This document shows, piece after piece, positions 1-9,068 of a stretch of 64,000 nucleotides of DNA (positions are counted from its first letter, which is position 1; every line of letters begins with the position of its first letter). The notes under the pieces were generated by a model that saw nothing but the letters and a program-made list of their open reading frames with translations, searched no databases and was not told the DNA's origin. This DNA is from Acheta domesticus (Eukaryota; Arthropoda; Insecta; Orthoptera; Gryllidae): assembly GCA_031308135.1 (NCBI GenBank), contig JAHLJT010009419.1, positions 36,387,221 through 36,451,220 of the forward strand. The letters are read 5' to 3'. Position numbers and translations under genes: made by a program.

Positions 1-405
1 TGGTTGGTTTGTTGGCGTGGATGGTTGGTTTGTTGGCGTGGATGGTTGGTTTGTTGGCGTGGATGGTTGGTTTGTTGGCGTGGATGGTTGGTTTGTCGGC
101 GTGGATGGTTGGTTTGTTGGCGAGGATGGTTGGTTTGTTGGCGTGGATGGTTGGTTGGTGGGTGTGGATGGTATATGCGTGGATGTGTATGAATTGTGTG
201 TGGGCGTGGATAATTTGTGCGTGCGTGTGGATGGTTTGTGCGTGCGTGTGGATGGTTTGTGCGTGCGTGTGGATGGTTTGTGCGTGCGTGTGGATGGTTT
301 GTGCGTGGGTGTGGATGGTTTGTGCGTGGGTGTGGATGGTTTGTGCGTGGGTGTGGATGGTTTGTGCGTGGGTGTGGATGGTTTGTGCGTGAGTGTGGAT
401 GATGC
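1..405. repeat. 21-bp minisatellite with two variant blocks
   Basis: The window opens inside a tandem array with a 21-bp period. Both blocks share the core GTGGATGGTT. Block one (1 to about 155) continues with GGTTTGTTGGC. After a degenerate junction, block two (about 216-405) continues with TGTGCGTGCGT and then switches to TGTGCGTGGGT. Because 21 is a multiple of three and the unit has no stop codons on the plus strand, several frames stay open and look like short Trp/Val/Gly-rich proteins; these are artefacts. The left end of the array lies outside the window. Confidence 0.95.
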
Positions 406-415
406 GAGATCGTGA

Positions 416-1194
416 AAGTGGATGGTGCGTGAGTAGTGTTTGGGCGTGGGGTTGCTGAGGCAGTTACGGCGGAGAGGGCATCGGGAGGAGGCGGAGTGGC
501 ATGAGTGGCAGGGGCAGATGGGGTGGCCGGGTGGTTCGCATTGTTGCCTCGGCTTCCAAGAAGCGGGGGATGCGAGCGATTCGACTGCGTTTGAATAAAT
601 TGCAGAGATTCCTCTTCCGCAGTAATGGAAATATGGTGATGAGGTGTGAAAAGACGACTCCAACTAAATCGAATTCAGAGCTTTGTGATTGCGAGAAGCG
701 CTTTAAAAGCAATGGAACGAATCTTTATAAATGGTAGATCTTGAACCTAAGCTCTTTCATCCGTCTTCTATTTTTTTCGGCCTACGCAGTCAGCTTCATC
801 CTTGATAAATTGATTTGTGATGAACATTTCCTGTATTTTCCGTTAGCGTTGTGTTGTATTCATAATGTTCATGCTCTAGATATCCAAAAACATTCAAATT
901 AATTATGTATGTACAATTCTTCATTTTAGATGTTAGATCAAATGAAAATATCAGGTAATAAAAGCCATTTTACAAGTTCAGACTTTTTTACATCATTGAT
1001 GACCGCCTAAATAATAGGTTAAGTCAGGAACAGAATGACATAAAATACTAACACCTGGTTCATTATAAACGTTAGTTTAACCGAATAAACAAGTAAATAT
1101 CCATTGTTTGGACGAAAAGTTAACCAATTTGACAAAAACTATGAGATGCAACGTGCTATAGAAACTACAATTTGAAGAAAGTCTCATTTAGAAG
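416..1194. other. unique sequence, no gene seen
   Basis: A mildly GC-rich stretch (about 440-560) grades into AT-rich DNA. Short open frames on both strands around 464-737 are shadows of each other, have no recognisable domain and show no splice context. Nothing else is supported here. Confidence 0.6.
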
Positions 1195-1199
1195 TGGTA

Positions 1200-1497
1200 C
1201 TTTATATTACACTAGCGGAACCCGGCAGACATTGTTCTGCCCTTCATCTCCCTCTTTCCCGTTCCATCTCACTTTCTGTCTCTCCCTGCCCCAGCTCACT
1301 CTCTCTTTGTCTCTCCGTTTTTAGTTGTCTCTGTCTGACTGTCTCTATGTATCTCTGTCTCTGTCCCTCTATTCACATTCATTTGCAGATTATGCACGTC
1401 TCTGAACAGGTGAGGTAATATCAAGAAGCGCCGGACCAGCAAAAATGTAACAGAATGTTCATAAAGGTCTCTTCCTGTAGATTACGGTGTGAGAATA
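1200..1497 (+). mobile_element. Family A interspersed repeat, copy 1, 5' part
   Basis: This segment shares an ordered series of blocks with 17210-17590: a head CCCGG-AGAC-TTGTTCT, a long CT-rich tract, then CTCTGTCCCTCT, TGCACGTCTCTGA and GAAGCGCCGGACCA. It continues with CAGAATGTTC and GTAGATTACGGTGTGAG, which recur at 23.97 kb and 50.53 kb. No coding capacity is visible, so it is probably a non-autonomous element of unknown class. The copy appears interrupted at about 1497 and resumes at about 2110. Confidence 0.7.
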
Positions 1498-1505
1498 GTG
1501 CATTA

Positions 1506-1623
1506 TGAAACGATGATGTAATGATGTATATTAATACAAGTGTGATATTACGATACGAGCAAGGAACGAGCGAGTATCGTAAACTTTACATGAGTGTATT
1601 AATACCCATTGCATCGAGTTTCA
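1506..1623. mobile_element. short palindromic MITE-like element
   Basis: An imperfect palindrome of about 118 bp. It begins TGAAAC and ends GTTTCA, has TATTAATAC (1529-1537) facing GTATTAATA (1596-1604), and TTACGATAC (1548-1556) facing GTATCGTAA (1574-1582) around a short centre. The nested arms fit a foldback MITE. No clear target-site duplication was identified. It lies in the DNA that separates the two halves of the Family A copy. Confidence 0.5.
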
Positions 1624-2110
1624 TACGGCAATTTTTCTACGACTTTTGTAAGTTTAACTTAAACATTGAATTGTTATGTGGCAGTTGCCTTTGCACGATT
1701 CGGCCAAGGCTACCTAGCAGACAGCTTTCTAACCTACCTTCGCATGCTGCCGTAGATGGCTGTGGTTACCATTCCGCCTGCGAGGGAGTACTGACCTAGT
1801 CAAATAGGATCAAAGTGAAATTACAATCCAGTTTATTTAAAATAATATTTCAGGAAAAAATTACTACTAATAAAAGAAATTAGAACTGACAAGCATAAAA
1901 TAATATCAGATGTAATTTTAATTTACACAATTGAATGCAACATTTATTAAAACGAATCTCAACAATGAACTAAGTGTCAATTCTTTGTTTGTACACTTCT
2001 GCGTAATTGGTCAAGAACCTGTATCATAATGGAATTTGTATCGTAATGGATATCATTATGCAACTGGTTGCTGCCATCAAATGACAGCATTATACAATGA
2101 GAGTGGAAAA
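1624..2110. other. DNA separating the two halves of Family A copy 1
   Basis: No recognisable coding potential. In the 24.0-kb copy the flanking Family A blocks (ATTACGGTG and AATGCTGCC) lie about 75 bp apart, but here about 695 bp apart. This stretch, with the palindrome before it, therefore looks like an insertion of roughly 600 bp. A near-duplicate pair (GTATCATAATGG, GTATCGTAATGG) occurs at about 2020-2050. Confidence 0.5.
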
Positions 2111-2325
2111 TAGTTTCTTTTAGTTTTTAATGCTTTAGAACCCTTCGTTTAGGAGTTATTTAACGATAGAAATTCAAAATGCTGCCGAGTATTAAAGGTT
2201 GCATTAGACGTGAATGTTCTACAGCGCCGTGTAGTGGAGTTACACCAGAATTAACAGCACGTAAACCTGGGTGAAAAACACGTAGAAGTGACAACATTCA
2301 TGGAGATCGGTCGAACGGTTAGCAC
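2110..2325 (+). mobile_element. Family A interspersed repeat, copy 1, 3' part
   Basis: It resumes the family with AATGCTGCCGAGTATT, GGTTGCATT, TAGTGGAGTTACA, CAGAATTAACA and CATGGAGATC-GTC-AACGGT. All of these occur in the same order at 17425-17580. The 3' boundary is estimated from where that similarity ends. Confidence 0.7.
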
Positions 2326-3805
2326 AATTATCTTGTACTAGTCAGACATGAGCAAACCTGGATGACCGAGGTGACGAGAGCCTGTGTCAACTCAGTGTCT
2401 CGATGAGTCGCGGGTTCGAGTACCGCCATGGGCATGGTGGTTTGTTGCTTGTCTTTCATGTATGTATGTTTTCGCGGAACGTTTTTTAAGTCTGCTGACC
2501 ACTGACCGAGGAGCCCGCGCCTACGTCATTATTTGGTGTAAAATTTAATGTGTCTTCATGAGGAAGATAGTGATTACCAGTGCGGAATGTGGAATTCTGT
2601 ATCACCTGGAGCTGAAAAAGCCTCAAGAAGGAAAACAAATATCTACTAGACAGATATGACGTCTCCGCCTGCATTATAAGAATTAAGAATTCATTATTTT
2701 AATTTTACTTTCCTTACTCTGTGTGTACTTCAATCCTCTAAGTTCTGGGGATACACTATTAAACCACATAACATTTTTTCCAAATTATAAGTAATTTGTA
2801 TACGAATATTCGTTGAAAGTGCTTCTGCCGGTCGAGAGTAAGGTTCTAGGACATACACGCGAAACACACAGTCCATTCGGTTTTAATGTTTTAATATTTT
2901 TAGCTTTTATGTTGAAATATTTATAGTTTTTTGTGTTCAAATATTAAGATAAATCATGTCAAGCCATCATCACTAGCTGACGCAAAATGTTGTTAGACAT
3001 TTCAGACACGCGTTTCCACGCGAGGCTTCCTGCCGGAGAGCGCGCGGGGGCGAGTGGTTCTTATGAAGGCTCCTCCACAAAGGGCCTCGGCCTCGCAACG
3101 CGCTCCTTTGAAAGCGCCTCAGGTCAAGGTCGACCGTCCGGGCAGCGTAAATGGAGGGTGCGCTGGAGTCATTAAGAAGCCTCAAGATACATTCGTTCAC
3201 TAAGACGAAATTAATTACAAGTTATCTCGTCACACCATCCACGAATTTGCTGTAGATGAGACAAAGATGGTTGTGGTTGAAGCACGTAATTTGCATTTTC
3301 GGCCATTCGTTTATAATTAATGTTTTAGTAATCAGTACATATTATAATCTAGAGAGCATACGATATTTTGTAGGTTTTTAGTCAACCGAATAGTTTTGTT
3401 AAGTGAAGAAATGAATCATTCTTCAAATATCGGCAGAAATTATAATATACATAATTGCATAAATAATTAAATGCAGGAATATTTATTATAATGTATTTAT
3501 TAAATATTTATGGTAGGAAATGGTGTGGTATTTACGTTTCTATCATCGAAATCAATATTTAATAGTATTAATGCCTAAATTGATATTAACATATAACAAC
3601 ATTTTTATAGTACATTAACATTTACATATATTGCAGTTTTATTTACAACTACCAACGGAAATCCTATTCTCAATGAACACTACCTTGAATACAAAAAAAG
3701 CATAACCTGAAGTTAACAAGTTCAAAATTTTAAATTGTACGAAAAGTACCTCTTGCTTTCTACGAAGTAAATCGTTAAGAATCTTTCTTAATCAGAGAGT
3801 TAAAA
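2326..3805. other. unique AT-rich sequence with one GC-rich pocket
   Basis: A GC-rich pocket at about 3005-3165 contains AGCGCGCGGGGGCGAG; short frames in it on both strands resemble nothing I know. A lone tRNA B-box-like string (GGGTTCGAG) occurs near 2410. The remainder is very AT-rich without motifs. Confidence 0.5.
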
Positions 3806-4662
3806 CTAGTGGTGCTCCAACATCACATACTTTCTGGAATTATTTCCCAATTTGCAATTTTTGAAAATTCAGAGTTCAACAAAAATTAGACCTAGGTCAT
3901 TCTTTTAAGCATACCTTGTTCTGTACGTGTCAAAAAATTTAAAGAAAGAAATTGAAGCTATTTTTGAGAAACAAAATGTTTACAATTTTTAAATTGCCTA
4001 CATTTCGCATCCAATTACACGAGAACTACTCATATATTCAAAAAAGTGAACATAACGTATTTAAAGATCCATCTTTAAGAAACGGATTTTATTAAGGAAA
4101 TACATTTCTATCTTCAATATTATAGTTGTAGGAAGATGGCCAAAAAATTGCACTTTTGGAATTTTCAAAAAATCTGGAATTTCTACGAATATGACATCTA
4201 CACCATTCTCTTAAGGATCCTTTTTGTTACTTGAATACAAAGATTCATTAAAAAAATTGGTGCCATTTTCCAGAAAATTTTAAAAATATTTTAGAGGCTT
4301 AATGTAAGGCTCTCAAAAATCAATAGATCGTTTTCACTCCCCAAACCTTGAGTTCATGTAGATTGATTTGGGAATATGACTTTTGAATACAATAGTCTGA
4401 ATGGTTTAGGCACTAGCGTTGAGCACAGATGGACAGACAGACGAACGATATCCGATTTTTCGGTCTCAAGGTCCCACAAAACATGAATTTTGGCTACATC
4501 ACGTGTTAGAGGAATTTTTCTCTGTATTTAACAAGAGGATTTATCCACTTTCTCGTATGAGGGCTCGGCGGTACGAGTTTTCGGCCGAAAATTCGCCGTC
4601 GGCACGATTACATAACATTCACTTCTTACGAAGTACCTTCCTAAGGGCGAGAAAGTAAAAAA
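3806..4662 (+). mobile_element. Family B modular repeat, copy 1
   Basis: It contains at least two degenerate modules about 304 bp apart (an AAAGAAAGAAATTGAAGC-like anchor at about 3941 and a TTGGTGCC anchor at about 4256). A family tail follows: TTTAGGCACTAGCGTTG, a GACAGACAGACG stretch, ATCACGTGTTAGAGG, CGAAAATTCGCCGT, and the terminal GAGAAAGTAAAA. The string AAATTCAGAGTTCAACAAAA also occurs in copy 4 near 43540. No coding sequence is preserved. It is probably a non-autonomous transposon or a mobile satellite-like element. Confidence 0.75.
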
Positions 4663-4689
4663 AATAGTTTTCATATTTCCAAAAAGCGA

Positions 4690-5667
4690 GCGCCTGAAAG
4701 AATTCAACAGAGAAGTACACCAATGTCTTCCGGGCTACGTTCAGCCTAAATTTCTGCGTCATGTCTGGGGAAGCTCATCCTGTAGTATTCAGACGTTCAG
4801 ATTGCAAAAGAAAATTATTCGAATAATGAAAAAATGCCTTCCACGTGATTCCTGCAAGCCTCTTTTCATTGAGCTGGGAATCCTACCATTGCCTTGTCTA
4901 TTTATTTACGAATCTGTAATATTTGTCAAAAATGACCTACTTAACGGAGGGAACATATTTTCATGCAATATTGATATTTATAATTACAACACACGCCGTA
5001 GAAATCACGTGCATCAAGTGTCAGTATCAACAGCTCAGTACAAGAAATCAACATACAATACATGTACGTTACTTTACAACGCATTTCCAGATGACATAAA
5101 ACAATTAAAGTCGGTACACAAATTTAAGTTAAAAGTAAAATCTTTTCTGCTGCAAAACTGTTTCTATACAATTAGAGACTATTCTGATCGTGAAAAAGAA
5201 AAATAATGTTTAATGTACAAAACAAAGATATATAATGAATTAGTTTATGTTTGCATTGTATACATTTAAAAAATATTTAATACGCCTGTAACAAGTAATG
5301 TACTTCAGCTTCCGGGTCAATGACCCCCATCTCGATCAGGTTTTTGTCCAGTTTCCCTGATCCATTGAGCAAATGCTGAGATGGCCCCTTATTTTGCTTC
5401 TGGACGTAAATGTAGCTTCACTGTGCGCACGTTTTGTTGAGCACTCCTTTTGCTTGTAGTTCATTTACAGTTGAAATTGATTTTCTATAACTCGGGAAAA
5501 ACATTTTTCAAATATCTTTATTTTTCTAAAATAATTATTTTCTAAATTCATTTTTTCGTTTTTTTTAATAAAATTTCTGGCCCTCAAGAAAATGTGCGCA
5601 GGTAAATTTCTTTCCCCACACGTCATATACAGTTTTTACTGTTTTTTTGACAAATAAATAAATAAAT
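4690..5667 (+). mobile_element. 5'-truncated non-LTR retrotransposon (LINE)
   Basis: A LINE fragment with the end of ORF2, about 460 bp of AT-rich 3' UTR and a terminal AAAT-type tail (ACAAATAAATAAATAAAT at about 5650-5667). The last 90 or so bases, from CTGGCCCTCAAGAAAATGTG, recur at 25.05 kb, which fixes the 3' end of the family. The 5' end is missing, as is usual for truncated LINE insertions. It lies directly downstream of Family B copy 1. No target-site duplication was resolved. Confidence 0.85.
4757..5206 (+). pseudogene. reverse transcriptase C-terminal fragment (LINE ORF2)
   Basis: An open frame of about 150 codons reads through RHVWG at its start, then LQKKIIRIM, PRDSC, LGILPLP, YNTRR, and a C-terminal stretch with LYNAFPDDIK and FLLQNCFY. 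This order (W-G, LQKK-IR, SCRPLF-like, L-ILPLP, NTR, LYN-LP-IK, LK-FL) is the conserved C-terminal region downstream of the reverse-transcriptase domain in many arthropod Jockey/RTE-like LINEs. The catalytic RT core and the endonuclease are absent, so the fragment cannot be functional. The frame is intact to its stop codon, which suggests a fairly recent insertion. There is no genuine start codon. The clade is not resolved. Confidence 0.85.
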
Positions 5668-6972
5668 GTGGCTCCGAGTGAAGTGACGTGAAGTGAAGTG
5701 ATTAATACCTGTGAGTATTAATGAACAAACAGTTTTTGTGGATTTGTGCATGTTGATCTTTTCTGTATCTGTTAATAACTTATGTATAATATGCAACACA
5801 GGATAATTACACCATAGTAATAGTATTATCTGTAATGTATCTTTATATTAAAACGTTGCAGTTTATTGTAAACTGCAGAATATTTGAATAAATCATGTTA
5901 TGAAAAGATAAGTACCTGTAAAATTGCAGTAAATGTGATTGTCTATAAAAGTCTATTTTTAATATATGGATAATTACAGTAAATCATTAATTATTAATCT
6001 TATTAATTTGTGAATCGTATTAAAGTCGTAAAACGAATCCGTTATTGAACACGTGTTTCCCAAACCGCAATTCTGTGAGAATGCCACAGCTAATTAACAA
6101 GAAAGCAGTATGAATTTCTAATGGGCGAGTGTAACACCGTGAAGTTATATCGCGTATTATCCAGTGAAGTGATTCATTGATGCGAGTTAAGATAATCGGA
6201 TTACAGAACATTACCAATTCAGTAACTCACATAGCTTGGCACAGGAATTAACTGTTTTTAATTCTGCATGAAGTTTGAAAAACGTTGAAATGCATTTTAG
6301 TCAAATTCTGTCAAATTCTAGGTTTTGTATCCACTGAGCAAAACTCGATATACTAAGTTTTCTTTAATGTAAGCGTAGGCCCGAAAAAGTATTTTAGAAA
6401 ATGATGTGGAGTTAAGAAGATTCGAACATAATTCTACTCTTTTTTTGCTTTACGAATTTATTACAGAGGTACTACCCTTATCGAACTTAATATATATAAT
6501 TTTAATTATAATTTTAAACTAATTTTTACGATTCTTACGTGCTGCAATAAAGGCCGTATGCCAAAATTTATAGTTTGCTATACCGTAAAGAATACTCACA
6601 CCAACTAATGAACTTCAAAGTTTCCTACTAAGACTTGTTTTCTAAATGAATTTCCAACAATGCCGTTGATAGTTGCAACAATTAAAAGAAAACTTAAAAA
6701 TTCTAATACAAATCTAGATAATAGAAGCAAAATAATGTCCTGCAGCAACAAACATTTTGCCAAAGAAAACCACATAAAATGGTTTTCCAAAAAGTAGCAC
6801 TCGCACTGCTCAAGAATAACAAATAAAATACTCCCGTGCAACACTGGAATAAAGTAAATATTTTAATGAAACTGTCTCCACGAATTCTGCAATAACATAT
6901 CCAGTTTAACGGTTCTTTAAATACTATGAATATAAAAATGTTCCATACCGCAACATGTAATTAGCAAATACA
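5668..6972. other. unique AT-rich sequence
   Basis: Two small perfect hairpins are visible: ATTAATAC/GTATTAAT at 5701-5722 and GCAGTTTA/TAAACTGC at about 5859-5877. Open frames around 6020-6844 are on the minus strand, AT-rich and featureless. Confidence 0.55.
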
Positions 6973-7708
6973 TAAGGTGAATAAAAAATAATACGAATAT
7001 TGCTGTAACTTAAAGCCGGTGAGTTCGCGTGCTGCCATCTGTGGTAACAAAAGGAAGGACTATTAAATTAGTGTGTGCATTAGTATGTGGGGACAGTTCT
7101 CTGTCAGTCTACTGCTGTGTCTAAATCGTTGAATTTCATTGCGATAGTGCAAGCGTCCTAACGTCATATTTACAAAGGTAGAGCAACGTTTGTGGCTTTA
7201 AATGGTAATGGCACGAGATAGGAGTAAGCAAGAATGTTTTCAGGGACTGCTTGAAGCATGTGGTGACGCTGAGTTGCCATACTCCATAGTCGCACGATTG
7301 GTTAAAGCGTTTAGATTAGACTGGGATTATGTGAAGGATATCCGTACAAGACGTCCCCAAGTGGAGAACTCTTATGCCGCTGGCAAGGGGAGATTCTGTA
7401 ACATTCACCGTACTCACTAGATATGAAACCCTATGATTATGATCTCTTTAGCAAATTGAAAGAACCACTGCGAAGAACCCGATACAATATTAGAGAAAAA
7501 CTTATTCATGCTGTAGAGCGGTCAATATGGGATATCAACAGACGTAGACGCTCAGTTGGTGCAAGACGCCTTCCCAACATTTGTCAAAAGGTCATTTTTA
7601 ACGGAGGCAATTATATTGAAAGTGTGTAAATGAAAATATCTCCGTCAACAAAGTCATTTCCGAGACAGAAAAACATTTCTCATTACTTTTTATCCAACCC
7701 TTGTTTTT
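6973..7708 (+). mobile_element. internally deleted mariner-like element
   Basis: Imperfect terminal inverted repeats bracket the element: AAGGTGAATAAAAAATAATA at the left (about 6974) and CATTACTTTTTATCCAACCC at the right (7681-7700), which match when one is reverse-complemented. Between them lie a leader, an N-terminal and a C-terminal transposase piece, and a short trailer. The length of about 735 bp is well below the 1.2-1.3 kb of complete mariners. A TA dinucleotide occurs at both edges, but decay makes the target duplication uncertain. Confidence 0.8.
7166..7629 (+). pseudogene. mariner transposase, central domain deleted
   Basis: Reading from a lost start (ATA in place of ATG at 7166) the frame gives FTKVEQRLW, a TAA stop at 7199-7201, then ARDRSKQECFQGLLEACGD and LPYSIVARLVKAF. 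That is the HTH_48-type DNA-binding N-terminus of mariner/SETMAR-like transposases. At about 7365-7400 the sequence jumps, with a frame change, to HSPYSLDMKPYDYDLF. This is the block carrying the third catalytic aspartate, followed by the usual C-terminus (KEPLR-TRYN, ARRLPNICQKV). The region with the first two catalytic aspartates is gone, roughly 200 residues by comparison with the family. With a lost start, a stop, a frameshift and a deletion it is certainly inactive. Such copies can still be mobilised in trans if the TIRs are good, but these are worn. Confidence 0.85.
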
Positions 7709-8884
7709 AATGGTGAACGGCGTCTTTCTTGGGGCCTTGCTGCCGCATGCGTCACAGTATCGTAAGAAGAAACGCATAGAGTTTGAGAATTCATTCGGCA
7801 CTCGCAGTATGAGTGTGTGTGCGTAGTAACACAAACAAATATTTGAATTTTTCAGTCAGTCATAACTGTGCAATTTTATTTTGGATTTTTTTCGTGAATT
7901 TCTGATTATCTAATTTTTTTCCGAAGTTTTTTCCCTCATTGACAATTAGTTGAATAGATGCAGCAAGATTAGTTGAATGACACAGCTACATCTGCAATAA
8001 AATTACCATTAATAGTTACAATAACATCTGACAATGCTGTAAAGCTGTAGTAGGTTGGTTGCGTTTAGTAAATCTCATGGGAATGCTAAAAATACGGCCT
8101 TATTAGCTACGTTAAACTTACTTATATTTTCCGCGAGGAATGTAATTCATACCTGCCTCATATTTTTCTTTTACATTTATTAAGAGTTTTGGAGTATATA
8201 AATTGTTTTGATGCTGCTTTAGGTTTCTTTACTACATCAATCTGAAGATTCCTCTTGGAATTATCTTACTTTCCATTTCAAAAATATTCATCATCCATTG
8301 TTTTATAAATTATGAGAATTTAGAAGGCAGTGGTTTTGCAGGTAAGTTTCAGTATTAAATTCAAAAGACAGAAATGCAATATTGTATGAAAAGAAACGAG
8401 TTACATCGCATGAACAGATGTGTTAAATTACCAAATTTCATTGATTTCATCCTCGACACCGACAAGCCTCAGATTTGAACTTGCAACACTTTATGCGCTT
8501 GTTTCGTAAATTTCTATTTTATGACGTACATGCCATGATGCTATGATGAAATGTCAATTGTTTGAAAATAAAATAGAACCGTTAGTAAGCATTCACACTT
8601 CCAGATAATACTAAATACGCGAAGTAAGTAGGCTCAGCTTCTGTACAATTGCTCGTTCGTTTTGAATCACACTTCACCCTAAAAAGGGTAAATCTGGTGA
8701 TAAAATGAATATTATATTATTTATATAATACTCATTTATTATAATATTTTCTTTGAAATTTAATTCGCCATCAAACTTTTCTACGCACTTTCACATTAAG
8801 ACGGACATTTTTTTACTCTGATTTTGAAGTGGGGAATTAGAGAGTTATAATCGGCAGATACTCAGTTCCTGATTGTTGGAGGTG
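7709..8884. other. unique AT-rich sequence with one splice-like site
   Basis: No gene or repeat is recognised. It contains the juxtaposed acceptor/donor-like string TTTTGCAGGTAAGT at 8333-8346, listed separately. Confidence 0.5.
8333..8347 (+). promoter_or_regulatory. weak zero-length-exon (AG|GTAAGT) splice signature
   Basis: GTTTTGCAG is followed at once by GTAAGT, with the AG|GT boundary at 8341/8342. The donor half is ideal, but the pyrimidine tract is short (GGTTTTGC) and purines dominate just upstream. About one CAGGTRAGT is expected by chance in 64 kb on two strands, so this site alone is weak. It is listed because it has the same strand and architecture as the stronger site at 26135. 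Confidence 0.25.
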
Positions 8885-9068
8885 GGTGAATGAATGGGTG
8901 GCTGGGCGGACGGATATGTGAGTGGGTGAATAGGTGTGGAGAGGGTGCTGGGGTAGATGAGCGGGGGGCGTGCGGCGGGCAGACGGGTGGGCGAACGGGC
9001 GGACGGGCGGGCGGACGGAGGGGCGGGCGGCCGGGCTGTAGGACGGACGGACGGACGGGAGGGAGGGA
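8885..9068. repeat. GC-rich GGGCGGACG-type low-complexity stretch
   Basis: A degenerate simple-sequence tract that drifts from GGGTGAATGGGTGG through GGGCGGACGGGCGGGCGG to GGACGGACGGACGG and GGGAGGGAGGG. It is strongly purine/G-rich on the plus strand and therefore open in several frames on the minus strand (Pro/Arg/Ser-rich shadows). No gene is indicated. Confidence 0.85.

Noticed and set aside
2355..2425. Possible tRNA gene or SINE head with a GGGTTCGAG B-box
   Set aside because: No matching A-box or cloverleaf could be drawn, and the downstream sequence does not match Family C.
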